A stretch of 64,000 nt of DNA from Pseudodesulfovibrio tunisiensis (GTDB taxonomy: Bacteria > Desulfobacterota > Desulfovibrionia > Desulfovibrionales > Desulfovibrionaceae): NCBI RefSeq assembly GCF_022809775.1, contig NZ_CP094380.1:186001-250000 (forward strand), read 5' to 3'. Below the pieces are notes generated by a model. The model ran no database searches, was not told the origin of the DNA, and worked only from the letters and a program-made list of their open reading frames with translations. The number at the start of each line of letters is the position of its first letter. The first letter of the stretch is position 1. Positions 43,549 to 52,664 of the stretch are shown piece by piece. A program made the translations under genes and the position numbers.

Positions 43549-46500
43549 TCAGGCCTGTTTGGGGGCTGCGGAACGGCGTTTTTCTTGAATCTTCCATTTT
43601 GCTTCTTCCATCGAGCAATAGAGCACCGGAACCACGAATACGGTAAGGATCGCGATGGTCATTCCCCCGAATGAAGGGATGGCCATGGGCACCATGATGT
43701 CTGCGCCGCGGCCTGTGGACGTCAGAACCGGAATCAGGGCCAGAATGGTCGTGGCCGAGGTCATGAGAGCCGGACGGATGCGGCGTTGCGCTCCTTTTCG
43801 TATGGCTGACCGAATGGCAGGGATAGTGCTCATGTCCCGGTTGTCACGGCTTTCGTCAAGGTAGGTGGCCATGATGACGCCATCATCCGAGGCGATGCCG
43901 AACAGGGCGAGAAATCCGACCCAGATGGCGACGCTCAGGTTGATGGGACCGACCTGAAACAGTTCCCGCATGTTCGTGCCGAGCACGCTGAAATTCAGAA
44001 ACCAGTCCTGGGCGTAAAGCCAGATCATCATGAATCCGCCGGACCATGCCACCAGAATGCCGGAGAAAACCATGAGTGTGGTCGCGATGGACTTGAACTG
44101 AAGATAGAGAATGATCACGATGACCAGCAGGGCCAGAGGCAGGATGACGGCCAGTTTTTTCTGGGCCCGAATCTGATTCTGATAGTTGCCTGCGAATTCG
44201 TAGGAAACGCCGCTGGGAACCGTGAGCTCGCCCGCTGCGATCCGGCTTTCGATGTAGCTGGCGGCCTGTTCCACCACATCAACCTCGGCAAAATCCGGCT
44301 TCTTGTCGAAAAGCACGTAACCCACCAGAAACGTGTCTTCGCTCTTGATGACCTGCGGGCCGCGCACGTAGCGGATTTCCGCCAGTTGCTTCATGGGAAT
44401 CTGCTCTCCGGAGGGGGCGGCGACCAGAATGTTTTCAAGCGCCTCGATGGAATCCCGAAGTTCGCGCATGTAGCGAACGCGGATGGGGTAGCGCTCCCGG
44501 CCTTCCACCGTGGTGGAGAGCATCCGACCGCCCACGGCAACTTCCAGTACGTTCTGAACCTTTTGGAGCCTGATGCCGTATCGGGCAATGGCCTGACGAT
44601 CGATGACGATCTCCAGATAGGGTTTGCCCACGATGCGATCGGCCACAACGGCTGCCGGTTGAATGGAGGGCACTTCCTTGAGCAGCTTTTCCAGCCGCAG
44701 GCCGAAAGCCTCGATGGTTTTCAGGTCCGGTCCCTTGATCTTGATGCCCATGGGGGCGCGCATGCCGGATTGGAGCATGACGATACGCGCGGCTATGGGT
44801 TGAAGCTTGGGGGCCGAAGTGGTTCCCGGGATTTCCGCAGCCACGGTGATTTCATCCCAGATGTCGTCCGGAGTCCGGATGCCGGGCCATGCCGTTCTGC
44901 CCGGATTCAGGGACGGATCAAGCGCAGAGCGCCAGAGGCGGAACGGCTTGCCGTCCGTGTCCGGAATGAGCTTGCCGGAATCGTCACGCGGGAAATGGCC
45001 CTGAACAAGGTAGGGCAGTCCGTCTCCGGCTGGCTGCGGCATGCCGTCCTGCGACCGGAAATAGTCCTTCTGGTTCGGGTCGAAGCGAAAGCGAAGTCGG
45101 TTTCCGTTTTCATCAACCAGATATTCGGGGCGGTAGTTGATGACGGTTTCGATCATGGAGACCGGAGCCGGGTCCAAGGGCGTTTCGGCCCGACCCAGTT
45201 TGCCGACCGCACTTTCCACTTCCGGAATGTCCAGGATGCCCATGTCCTGCTTTGCCAGCACGTCGCGGACTTCGCCGATCGAGGCATGGGGCATGGTGGT
45301 GGGCATGTACAGGAACGACCCTTCATCCAGAGGCGGCATGAATTCCTTGCCCAGTCCCGGAAATGCGTGGTTGAGGGCTGCGGCGGGCCGGGATGCGCGG
45401 ATCGAATTCGGAAGCCATGAGGTCAGGGGCGCGGCCCCGAACCAGATGAGCGCACCCAGCAGAATCACGATCGCAGGCAGAATCAGGAAGGCCGCCTTGT
45501 TGTCGAGGGCGCCTTGCAGCATGGCCGGGTAGAACCGTTGGAAAATCTGGAAGAAGAGCATGAGGCCGCCGATGAGCGCCGAAACGAAGATGAAGTTGCG
45601 GACATCGCCTTTTTCCGGTCCCAATGGCAGCCAGTGCGAGGAGAGCACGGCCATGATCATGAAAATCACGCCGTAGTTTTCGGCCTTGCCGAGCCAGCTT
45701 CCGAATCTGGGCGGGATGAGGCGAGCCAGCACGCAGTGCAGTCCGGATATGATGAAGAAGAGGCCGAGCCACCATTTCACGAAAATCGACAGGACTACTC
45801 CGGTTGCCACGGAGAGGATGCTGATCACGTATTTCGAAGAGCAGTTCGGTCTGTCACTGCGTCGGTAGATCATGTGCGCCACGGTCGGCAGGACGGTCAG
45901 GGCCACGACAATGGACGCGATCAGGGCAAAGGTCTTGGTGTAGGCCAGAGGCTTGAACAGCTTCCCTTCCGGGCCTTCCATGGCAAAGACGGGAAGAAAA
46001 CTGACAATGGTGGTGGCCACGGCGGTCATGATGGCGCTGCCCACTTCGGATGTTCCCTTGAAGATCGTGTGCAGTCGGCTCTCGTCCAGTGAAGCCTGTT
46101 CGAATTTTCTGAGGATGTTCTCGCAGACGATGATGCCCATGTCCACCATGGTGCCGATGGCAATGGCTATGCCGGAAAGTGCGACGATGTTTGCGTCCAC
46201 GCGAAATTGCTTCATGGCGATGAAGCACATCAGCACGGCCAGAGGGAGCAGGGAGGAGATGAGCAGTGAACTGCGCAGATGCATCACGGCGATGAGGACC
46301 ACGATGATGGTAATGAGAATTTCTTCGGTCAGTGCCGTGTCGAGTGTCCCCAGTGTTTCGCCGATGAGCCCGGAGCGGTCGTAGAACGGGACGATGGTTG
46401 CTTTGCTCACCGTGCCGTCGGCCAGTACCTTGCTCGGCAGGCCCGGGGAGATTTCCGTGATCTTTTCCTTGACGTTCCTGATGACCTGAAGCGGATTTTC

Positions 46501-47469
46501 TCCGTAGCGGACCACCACGACGCCGCCGACCGCCTCGGCGCCGCCCTTGTCGAGCACACCGCGTCGAAGCGCTGGTCCCAGACTGACCCTTGCCACGTCC
46601 CTGACCCGGATCGGGGTGTTGCGCACGACCTTGATGACGGCTTCCTCGATGTCGTCGAGCTGCTTGACGAAGCCGATGCCGCGAATCAGGTACTCCACCC
46701 TGTTGATTTCGATGGTGCGTGCGCCAACGTCCAGATTGGAGGATTTCACGGCGGAGAAGACATCCTCCAGAGTGACGCCTGTGGTGCGCATGGCATCCGG
46801 ATCCACATCAATCTGGTATTCCTTGACAAATCCGCCAGCCGAAGCCGTTTCGCTTACGCCCTCGGCCGAGAGCAGGGCATAGCGCACATACCAGTCCTGT
46901 ATGCTGCGCAGTTCGTCGAGGTCCCACCCGCCGGTCGGATTGCCGTTTTCGTCCCTGCCTTCCAGCGTGTACCAGAACACCTGCCCCAGAGCCGTTGCAT
47001 CCGGGCCGAGCGTCGGTTGCACACCCTGCGGCAGGGTGCCGGGCGGCAGGCTGTTCAGCTTTTCCAGCAGTCGCGACCGGGACCAGTAGAATTCCACGTC
47101 TTCATTGAAAATGACGTAGATGGTGGAAAATCCGAACATGGAATAGCTGCGCACCGTCTTGACCCCGGGGATGCCGAGCAGGGCCACGGTGAGCGGATAG
47201 GTGACCTGATCTTCCATGTCCTGCGGAGAACGTCCTGTCCATTGGGTGAAGACGATCTGCTGGTTTTCCCCGATGTCCGGTATGGCATCCACGGGCACGG
47301 GATCGCGAGGCAAGCCCTGAATCTTCCAGTCGAACGGGGCCACGATCAGCCCCCAGCCGAGTATCATGGTCACAAGGAGCATGACCACGAGCTTGTGTTC
47401 GAGGCAGAAGCGGATCAGCCTGTCCGTTGCCGTGTCGGCCTGGATGCGGTGCTTGGGGGCGTTTGGCAT
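43549..47469 (-). CDS. cusA: CusA-family heavy-metal RND efflux pump, enlarged
   Basis: 1306 residues; E. coli CusA has 1047. Twelve-span RND core with the HAE marks: the start RFCLEHKLVVMLLVTMILGW, GIPGVKTVRSYSMFG, the transmembrane proton relay region ALSGIAIAIGTMVDMGIIVC, and the periplasmic GKEFMPPLDEGSFLYMPTTM. About 100 extra residues with extra membrane spans lie near 540-650, and about 80 extra lie in the second periplasmic loop between ETVINYRPEY and LQPIAARIVMLQSGMRAPMG. Both insertions are in frame. Pumps Cu(I)/Ag(I) with CusB and CusC. Confidence 0.9.
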   Translation of the reverse strand: MPNAPKHRIQADTATDRLIRFCLEHKLVVMLLVTMILGWGLIVAPFDWKIQGLPRDPVPVDAIPDIGENQQIVFTQWTGRSPQDMEDQVTYPLTVALLGIPGVKTVRSYSMFGFSTIYVIFNEDVEFYWSRSRLLEKLNSLPPGTLPQGVQPTLGPDATALGQVFWYTLEGRDENGNPTGGWDLDELRSIQDWYVRYALLSAEGVSETASAGGFVKEYQIDVDPDAMRTTGVTLEDVFSAVKSSNLDVGARTIEINRVEYLIRGIGFVKQLDDIEEAVIKVVRNTPIRVRDVARVSLGPALRRGVLDKGGAEAVGGVVVVRYGENPLQVIRNVKEKITEISPGLPSKVLADGTVSKATIVPFYDRSGLIGETLGTLDTALTEEILITIIVVLIAVMHLRSSLLISSLLPLAVLMCFIAMKQFRVDANIVALSGIAIAIGTMVDMGIIVCENILRKFEQASLDESRLHTIFKGTSEVGSAIMTAVATTIVSFLPVFAMEGPEGKLFKPLAYTKTFALIASIVVALTVLPTVAHMIYRRSDRPNCSSKYVISILSVATGVVLSIFVKWWLGLFFIISGLHCVLARLIPPRFGSWLGKAENYGVIFMIMAVLSSHWLPLGPEKGDVRNFIFVSALIGGLMLFFQIFQRFYPAMLQGALDNKAAFLILPAIVILLGALIWFGAAPLTSWLPNSIRASRPAAALNHAFPGLGKEFMPPLDEGSFLYMPTTMPHASIGEVRDVLAKQDMGILDIPEVESAVGKLGRAETPLDPAPVSMIETVINYRPEYLVDENGNRLRFRFDPNQKDYFRSQDGMPQPAGDGLPYLVQGHFPRDDSGKLIPDTDGKPFRLWRSALDPSLNPGRTAWPGIRTPDDIWDEITVAAEIPGTTSAPKLQPIAARIVMLQSGMRAPMGIKIKGPDLKTIEAFGLRLEKLLKEVPSIQPAAVVADRIVGKPYLEIVIDRQAIARYGIRLQKVQNVLEVAVGGRMLSTTVEGRERYPIRVRYMRELRDSIEALENILVAAPSGEQIPMKQLAEIRYVRGPQVIKSEDTFLVGYVLFDKKPDFAEVDVVEQAASYIESRIAAGELTVPSGVSYEFAGNYQNQIRAQKKLAVILPLALLVIVIILYLQFKSIATTLMVFSGILVAWSGGFMMIWLYAQDWFLNFSVLGTNMRELFQVGPINLSVAIWVGFLALFGIASDDGVIMATYLDESRDNRDMSTIPAIRSAIRKGAQRRIRPALMTSATTILALIPVLTSTGRGADIMVPMAIPSFGGMTIAILTVFVVPVLYCSMEEAKWKIQEKRRSAAPKQA

Positions 47470-47478
47470 GGGCGGTGC

Positions 47479-48093
47479 CTACTGCTTGAGTTGCCGGTTT
47501 GTTTCGCCGCATTTCAGCATGGTTGCGCCGAAATAGGGATTCCTGACGTCCTCGTCGCGTTGCAGCCATGTTGCGCCTTCGTAGTCGAAGGCCATGGGGC
47601 AGAACAATTCGTAGACAGGACCATCGGTCTCCATGCCCAGCTTGAGCACGGCCCGGGTCAGACCGACCGACAGCGGCTCGAAGCCCGTGCGAACGCCCAC
47701 GATGTCCGTTGCTTCCCGGATGGCGGCCAGTCCGTCATTCATTGCTTTCAGGGAGTCGGTCCAGATGTTGTGCGACTGTCCATCCAGCTTGTCAGCCTCG
47801 ACTTTCCGGAGTGCTGCCGCAATCTTTTCGGCAGCAGAGCGGGCCTTTTGCAGGTCGTCTGCGGCAAGGGCTTCGGCCAGAGGCTCGTAGCTGGAGAATA
47901 CGAAACCAAGCTGCTTTCTGAATTCCAGCGGAGCGACATGTTCTCTGGACAGGGTTTCCAGATTGAATGTCGAGGTTAGCAGATCGTAGTGAGCCTGCAT
48001 TTCCGCGAATATTTCCTTCAGTCGTTTCGGGGTCGGCGGGCTTCCGAGGCCAGCATGGCGTCGTTGCCGAGCAGCATGGCGTATTCCTTCCAT
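47479..48093 (-). CDS. DUF3347 segment of the CusB adaptor, out of frame with cusB
   Basis: Open frame of 204 residues; an ATG at 48000 would give 173. The last 130 residues match DUF3347 (EFRKQLGFVFSSYEPLAEAL, VYELFCPMAFDYEGATWLQR, VRNPYFGATMLKCGE), which is usually the C-terminus of CusB-type adaptors. It overlaps the cusB end by 76 bp in another frame, and no SD precedes either start. Reading -1 at the CCCC of GACCCCGAAA (about 48024) joins cusB to KRLKEIFAEMQAHYDLL. Either a frameshift split the adaptor, or the domain is translated separately by coupling. Confidence 0.6.
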   Translation of the reverse strand: MEGIRHAARQRRHAGLGSPPTPKRLKEIFAEMQAHYDLLTSTFNLETLSREHVAPLEFRKQLGFVFSSYEPLAEALAADDLQKARSAAEKIAAALRKVEADKLDGQSHNIWTDSLKAMNDGLAAIREATDIVGVRTGFEPLSVGLTRAVLKLGMETDGPVYELFCPMAFDYEGATWLQRDEDVRNPYFGATMLKCGETNRQLKQ

Positions 48094-49607
48094 TGCAGTG
48101 CGGTTTCGTCTTCAAGGTCGGAGTCCTCCACCAATCTGAGTTCCTTGTGGAACCTGCCGAAGGCCAGATGCGCTTGCGCAAGGTCGCCGTTGGCAACGAC
48201 AGGCTTGAGCGACGCGAAAGTCTGGCCCAGCAATCGTAGTTTGGAGAGAAAGAGGGAAGGCAGTTCAGCCTCGGCAACCTGTGTCGTGGCAATTGCGGGG
48301 TTCATCATGCTTGGTCTGGCCACGATCTGGATTGCGCTGTCGATCTTGAAATTGCCCTTGGTCACGACAAGTTCGCCGGGTTCGAGGCCGTTTTTGACGA
48401 TGTAGTATTGTCCGGCTTTGGGGCCGAGCACGATTTCCCTGCCCCGATATGTGCCGGGATCGTTCTTGTCCGCCACGTAGACCACGGCTCGTTTGCCTGT
48501 GATCAGGGGGGCGGATGCCGGAATGACCAGCGGATTGCCATCGGGCGAGGAGTCCGTGCTCTTCTTTTGCTGTACGGCGCGGACAAGCATGCCCGGCTTC
48601 AGGCTGCCGTCCCTGTTGGGGACTTCCAGACGAACCCGTACCGTGCGGCTTTTCTCGTTCACGACAGGATCGATGTAGACGACCTTTCCCTGGAAACGCT
48701 TGCCGGGATAGGCTTCGGTGCTGAAATCGACCTCCTGTCCGATCCTGATCCACGGCAGATCCGATTCATAGGCTTCGAGAATGACCCAGAGCGACGAGAG
48801 GTCGGCAATGGCATAGATGGGGCTGCCTGTCTTGACATACTGCCCTTCGTTCACGTCCTTTCTGATCACCACGCCACCTTGCGGAGCGTACAGAGTGATG
48901 TGATCCGAAGGCGTTCCGCTGTTGACGATGGCTTCTATCTGGCGGTCCGTGAGTCCGAGAAGGCGGAGTTTTTCCCGCGCCGCCTTCCGTGTGCGCATTG
49001 CGCTTTCCTTGACCAGAGAGAGGGTGCTTTTTTCCAGGTCGCGCGCAGCCTTGATGGCCTGAATGAGTTCGGCTTGCGCCGTGAGCAGTTCGGGACTGTA
49101 GATGGAGACCATGGGCTGGCCTCGACGGACCGGGCTACCCGTATAGTCCACATGCATTTTGTCGATCCGGCCGCCGGTCCATGCCGTGATGGTCCGGACC
49201 CGCGTTTCATCGTAGTCCACCTTGCCCACCATGCGGGTCTCCACGGCTACATCCATGCGGCGGACTTCCTCAACGGTGATGCCTGCCAGTTTTCGGGCTT
49301 CGTCCGAAAGGCGAATCTGGCGGAGACTGGTCTGTTCGCCCTCGTCCTTTTTTTTCAGGGGAATCAGATCCATGAAACAGATGGGGCATTGCCCCGGGCT
49401 TGGAAGCTGAATCTGGGGATGCATGGAACAGGTCCAGACAGTTTCCCCTTTCTCGTTGGTCGAGGCTTTCAGTCCATGTTCGGTGTGTTCCTCCAGAGAA
49501 GTCTCCCCTGCCGGGTCGGTACCCCTGAACAGGTAGCCTGCGGCAAAAGCCGCTGCGCAGAAGAGGATCAGGGCGAGAAGTGAAGCGGTTCGTTTCGGTT
49601 TATTCAT
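48018..49607 (-). CDS. cusB: CusB-family periplasmic adaptor (membrane fusion protein)
   Basis: 529 residues as read. N-terminal signal/anchor TASLLALILFCAAAFAAGYL, then a heavy-metal-binding domain WTCSMHPQIQLPSPGQCPIC (CSMHP...CPICxM). Barrel-sandwich and hairpin regions follow (GGRIDKMHVDYTGSPVRRGQ, SPELLTAQAELIQAIKAARD). The C-terminus, helical after residue 430, stops at RRPRND, just before the out-of-frame DUF3347 part. Links CusA to CusC and passes Cu(I)/Ag(I). Start ATG 49607 with GGAG; overlaps cusC by 8 bp. Confidence 0.88.
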   Translation of the reverse strand: MNKPKRTASLLALILFCAAAFAAGYLFRGTDPAGETSLEEHTEHGLKASTNEKGETVWTCSMHPQIQLPSPGQCPICFMDLIPLKKKDEGEQTSLRQIRLSDEARKLAGITVEEVRRMDVAVETRMVGKVDYDETRVRTITAWTGGRIDKMHVDYTGSPVRRGQPMVSIYSPELLTAQAELIQAIKAARDLEKSTLSLVKESAMRTRKAAREKLRLLGLTDRQIEAIVNSGTPSDHITLYAPQGGVVIRKDVNEGQYVKTGSPIYAIADLSSLWVILEAYESDLPWIRIGQEVDFSTEAYPGKRFQGKVVYIDPVVNEKSRTVRVRLEVPNRDGSLKPGMLVRAVQQKKSTDSSPDGNPLVIPASAPLITGKRAVVYVADKNDPGTYRGREIVLGPKAGQYYIVKNGLEPGELVVTKGNFKIDSAIQIVARPSMMNPAIATTQVAEAELPSLFLSKLRLLGQTFASLKPVVANGDLAQAHLAFGRFHKELRLVEDSDLEDETALQWKEYAMLLGNDAMLASEARRPRND

Positions 49608-50964
49608 GGGGTGGACTCCTTTTCAAAAGCGAACCGTGGAATGCGCACGGCAATTCCCGTCCTACGAGTCTTTCCATTTCGGCAAGGCCGAGGGCCTGAT
49701 CCGTCAGGGCGCGGTAATAGGCCAATTTGAGTTCCAGCAGTGTCTGCTCCGCGCTGATCAGATCAAGGGCGGACCCGGTCCCGGTCATGAAGGCTTCCAT
49801 GGTCACGCCGAGGGCCTGTTCCGCCTTGGGAACCAGCGTATCCCGGTACAGGCCGATTTTTCTCCCGGCATCAAGATATCTGTAATGGGCCAGAGCAAGG
49901 TCGGCGGAGAGCTGCCGGGCAAGCCCGGTTCTGGATTTCCGGGCTGCGAGTATCCGGGCCTGGCTTTCCTGTACGGCCGAGTCCCGGGCTTCCAGCCAGA
50001 TGGGAATGTTGAACGACATGGAGGCCATGACCGGGTTTGCGCCGTCGCCTGTCACACCGGGATTTCTGGCACGATCCACTTCCGTTGTCTCGATGCCGAA
50101 GGTGAAGTCCGGGTAGTAGTTGCGTTCCGCGAGGTCCTTTCCCGCTTCTTCCCGGGACTCGACGGTTTCCCAGTACAGGAGTTTGGGGCTTGCTGTTTGG
50201 AGAATGGCCTGAAGTTCGCCCTCGGAGGCCTTGATGACCATGACCGGAACCGATGCGGGAAAGGGAATGGGGGTTGAGGCAGGGCGATCCATCAGTGCAT
50301 TGAGTCGGGTGACGAGAGGGGCTTGCAGGGCCTGAAGCGAGCCGAGCCGGTCTTCCAGCTTGCCGAGCTCCACCTGCGGGCGGATGATGTCCGAATGTCC
50401 GGCCGCACCCGTGGTGTATCTGGCTGTGGCGATTTTCTCCAGATACCTGACCAGTTCGATGTTTTCGCTGGTGCTCTCGATGGCCTGCGCCAAATAGGCA
50501 TACTCGTAGTACACCTTTTTCACTTCGTTGAAGATGGAGAGCTTGAGGTCGTCGAACTTGGCCTTGAAGCCATCCGCTTCCCTCAGCGCCATTTGTTCCT
50601 TGAAGTCGAGCTTGCCGAAAAAGGGCAGGGTCTGGGACAGGCCGTACTTGTACCGGGCCGGGCCGCCGCGCGTTTCCAGCGGGGTGGTGTAGTAGCCGAA
50701 GGAGAAACGGGGATCGGGCAGAGTGTCTGCCCGGACTGCGCGTTTGGCGGCGGCCTGCCACTGCTGAAACGCAGCCTGCAGTTCGTTGTTGTTTTCCGCA
50801 GCCAGAGCCAGATATTGCTTCAGATTCAGCAATTCGTGCTGGTCGCCGAGATATTGGCCGGGAGATTCGATGGGGCTTTTCTCCAAGGACTTCTGAGCCG
50901 CAATTCCTACTACAGGCAGGATGCTGATGGCGATGAAAAAAAGCAGTGTGGTGAAGGGTTTCAT
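49600..50964 (-). CDS. cusC: CusC/TolC-family outer membrane efflux protein
   Basis: 454 residues from ATG 50964, which gives a signal peptide (FTTLLFFIAISILPVVGIAA). Typical TolC pattern of paired helices: PDPRFSFGYY near residue 80, FFGKLDFKEQMALREADGFK, and the second repeat LISAEQTLLELKLAYYRALT. Forms the outer membrane channel of the copper/silver pump. First gene of the operon, behind a sigma-54-like promoter. Confidence 0.9.
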   Translation of the reverse strand: MKPFTTLLFFIAISILPVVGIAAQKSLEKSPIESPGQYLGDQHELLNLKQYLALAAENNNELQAAFQQWQAAAKRAVRADTLPDPRFSFGYYTTPLETRGGPARYKYGLSQTLPFFGKLDFKEQMALREADGFKAKFDDLKLSIFNEVKKVYYEYAYLAQAIESTSENIELVRYLEKIATARYTTGAAGHSDIIRPQVELGKLEDRLGSLQALQAPLVTRLNALMDRPASTPIPFPASVPVMVIKASEGELQAILQTASPKLLYWETVESREEAGKDLAERNYYPDFTFGIETTEVDRARNPGVTGDGANPVMASMSFNIPIWLEARDSAVQESQARILAARKSRTGLARQLSADLALAHYRYLDAGRKIGLYRDTLVPKAEQALGVTMEAFMTGTGSALDLISAEQTLLELKLAYYRALTDQALGLAEMERLVGRELPCAFHGSLLKRSPPHE

Positions 50965-50998
50965 CCGAACTCCCGTGTTTGGTATGGCCTTTGTGAAC

Positions 50999-51014
50999 AA
51001 CAAAAGGCGTGCCA
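50999..51014 (-). promoter_or_regulatory. Sigma-54-like promoter of the cus operon
   Basis: Minus strand TGGCACG-CCTT-TTGTT against the consensus TGGCACG-N4-TTGCW: the -24 is perfect and the -12 differs only at TTGT versus TTGC. It lies about 35 nt upstream of the cusC ATG. Confidence 0.55.
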
Positions 51015-51087
51015 AAGGTTGACAATGATCATGATCTTGACCGGTTGAAGAAAAACATGACGCCAATCCTGATTAAAACAGTCTGAA

Positions 51088-51152
51088 TTTGTGCAATCCA
51101 CATCACTTTTGTCACGCTGTGCACGAGGTGGGCAGGACTTGTTTTGCACAAA
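51088..51152. promoter_or_regulatory. Paired inverted sites upstream of cusC, candidate enhancer
   Basis: TTTGTGCAA at 51088-51096 and its inverse TTGCACAAA at 51144-51152, centres 56 bp apart, about 75-150 bp upstream of the sigma-54-like promoter. That is the usual distance for binding sites of an enhancer-binding protein. Confidence 0.5.
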
Positions 51153-51432
51153 CGTTTTCCAGTTGTGGCCATGAAGGTAATCATGCTCAGGATTAGCATG
51201 GATCGAGACGTATATAAAGACGCGCGGATTATTAAGCGGCACGTATACGGGGTGCGGGTGGTAAAGGGTTGTCAGGCAGTCGGGAGAGACGAAAAGGTGG
51301 ACTGGGAAGGGGGGGACGAAAAGGTTGTTGGTCCTAGAATCTTGCTGTGGTCAGGAGCTGCGCCGTGGCCCTGATTGCATGTCGAGCCTTGACCGTCGAT
51401 TTTTTCGAACTGGCTGAAGTGCGGGCAGGAGG

Positions 51433-51461
51433 CCCGGGGCGGGCAGGGAGCCCGCCCCGGG
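51433..51461 (-). terminator. Terminator after the cytochrome c3 gene
   Basis: 12-bp GC-rich stem CCCGGGGCGGGC / GCCCGCCCCGGG with AGGGA loop, a few bases after the stop codon; no strong T-run follows. Confidence 0.7.
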
Positions 51462-51473
51462 TGGTTATGTGTT

Positions 51474-51890
51474 TTAGTACAGGCCGGTCGGGTGACAGGA
51501 GGAATTGGCACAACCAGTCAAGTCCTTGTCGCCGGAGAATTCCTCTTCGTGACAGGACAGGCAGGAGGCCTGTTCGGTTCCCTTCACATGCATTGCCCGA
51601 AAGTAGGACTTGGTGCCTTGAGCATCGGGTGCCGTGTCGGTATGGCAGTTCGAGCAGGACTCGGGTTCGTCTGCCACTTCATTCTTGTGGTGGCAGGTGA
51701 AGCAGTCGATGTCTTCATGACTCGAATGGTTGAAGACAACACCGAGATTGCGTTTGCTGTTTCCTTCGATGAAGTTGATTTCAAGGTCATCGTCGGGAGC
51801 ATCGATGCTGGATACCAGTTCCGTCTGAGCAAAGGCCAACGCCGCAGTAAGACCGATACACAGCAGGGACATGATGAATGCTTTTTTCAT
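51474..51890 (-). CDS. Tetrahaem cytochrome c3-type subunit of formate dehydrogenase
   Basis: 138 residues from ATG 51890 (MKKAFIMSLL), signal peptide to about residue 22. Four haem sites: CFTCH, CSNCH, CLSCH and the cytochrome c3-type wide motif CANSSCH, with extra His for bis-His ligation. Located right after fdhB, so it is the periplasmic electron acceptor of this formate dehydrogenase, like the FdhABC3 enzyme of D. vulgaris. It should pass electrons to the type I c3 network. Confidence 0.88.
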   Translation of the reverse strand: MKKAFIMSLLCIGLTAALAFAQTELVSSIDAPDDDLEINFIEGNSKRNLGVVFNHSSHEDIDCFTCHHKNEVADEPESCSNCHTDTAPDAQGTKSYFRAMHVKGTEQASCLSCHEEEFSGDKDLTGCANSSCHPTGLY

Positions 51891-51911
51891 GATATTTCCT
51901 CTGAGCATGGG

Positions 51912-52664
51912 TTACGCTTTTGTCTTGGCGCTGAAACGGCCAGCAAGCAGATCGCGGCGATTGACGCTTTTCTTGGCCAATGCCTTCTTCACCAGTCTGT
52001 TTCCATCCACGGCCGCGAGCAGGTTGCCGTTGTAGCTTTCCGGCGGTGCCGTGCACAGGTAGATGACACGAACCGACTCGGGGTCGGCAAGGTACGCGTC
52101 GGGATTGGTCTTCTGCACTTCCGCCAGACGTTTTTTGGCGAGAGCAAGCATCTCTTCCCGATCGCCGAAGTTCATCGTGCCGGTGGGGCAGCTCTGAACG
52201 CAGGCAGGAAGCCGACCGGCTTCCACTCGATCCGCGCACATGTCGCACTTGAACCACTGTCCGGTTTCCTCGTCCATGCGGGGAACGTTGTACGGACACA
52301 GCTCTTCACTGGTGACCTTGTCGCCAATGGCTGCCGTGCGGCTGTTCATGACGACGGCCCCGGTCTTGGGATCCTGCACGATGCCGTTGTCGCAGTACAT
52401 GTTGCCGATGTACTTGCAGGGCGGTTCGAGGCAATGACGGCACTGCTCCGGGAAGAAGTACCATTGCAGTTTGCCTTTGGCGTCATGTGCTTCATGGAAG
52501 CGGACAAGACGGATTGTCTTGGAGGACAGGTCCTGCGGATTCTGGTGGGAACCTACGTTCCGGGTCTTTTCCGCCGGAAGGTTTTTCCACTGCTTGCAGG
52601 CGACCTGACATCCACGGCAGGCGGTACACAGGGACAAATCGACAAAGAAGCTTTTACCATTCAT
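51912..52664 (-). CDS. fdhB: Formate dehydrogenase iron-sulfur subunit
   Basis: 250 residues with several Cys clusters for [4Fe-4S] centres: CTACRGCQVACK (12-23), CRHCLEPPCKYIGNMYC, and KCDMCADRVEAGRLPACVQSC. No membrane anchor segment is seen at the C-terminus, unlike FdnH, so the enzyme is soluble in the periplasm and exported with FdhA by Tat. Its ATG overlaps the fdhA stop (TAATG), so translation is coupled. Confidence 0.92.
   Translation of the reverse strand: MNGKSFFVDLSLCTACRGCQVACKQWKNLPAEKTRNVGSHQNPQDLSSKTIRLVRFHEAHDAKGKLQWYFFPEQCRHCLEPPCKYIGNMYCDNGIVQDPKTGAVVMNSRTAAIGDKVTSEELCPYNVPRMDEETGQWFKCDMCADRVEAGRLPACVQSCPTGTMNFGDREEMLALAKKRLAEVQKTNPDAYLADPESVRVIYLCTAPPESYNGNLLAAVDGNRLVKKALAKKSVNRRDLLAGRFSAKTKA

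Larger units (their letters stand above)
50965..51432. other. Regulatory region upstream of cusC and downstream of the cytochrome gene
   Basis: About 470 bp without a convincing gene. It holds the sigma-54-like promoter and paired upstream sites, then an ordinary stretch with a GACGAAAAGGT repeat near 51287 and 51315. A GC-rich terminator of the cytochrome gene bounds it on the right. Confidence 0.5.

Noticed and set aside
46279..47979. Plus-strand frame of about 560 codons opposite cusA
   Set aside because: Antisense shadow; crosses the cusA and DUF3347 gene boundary.
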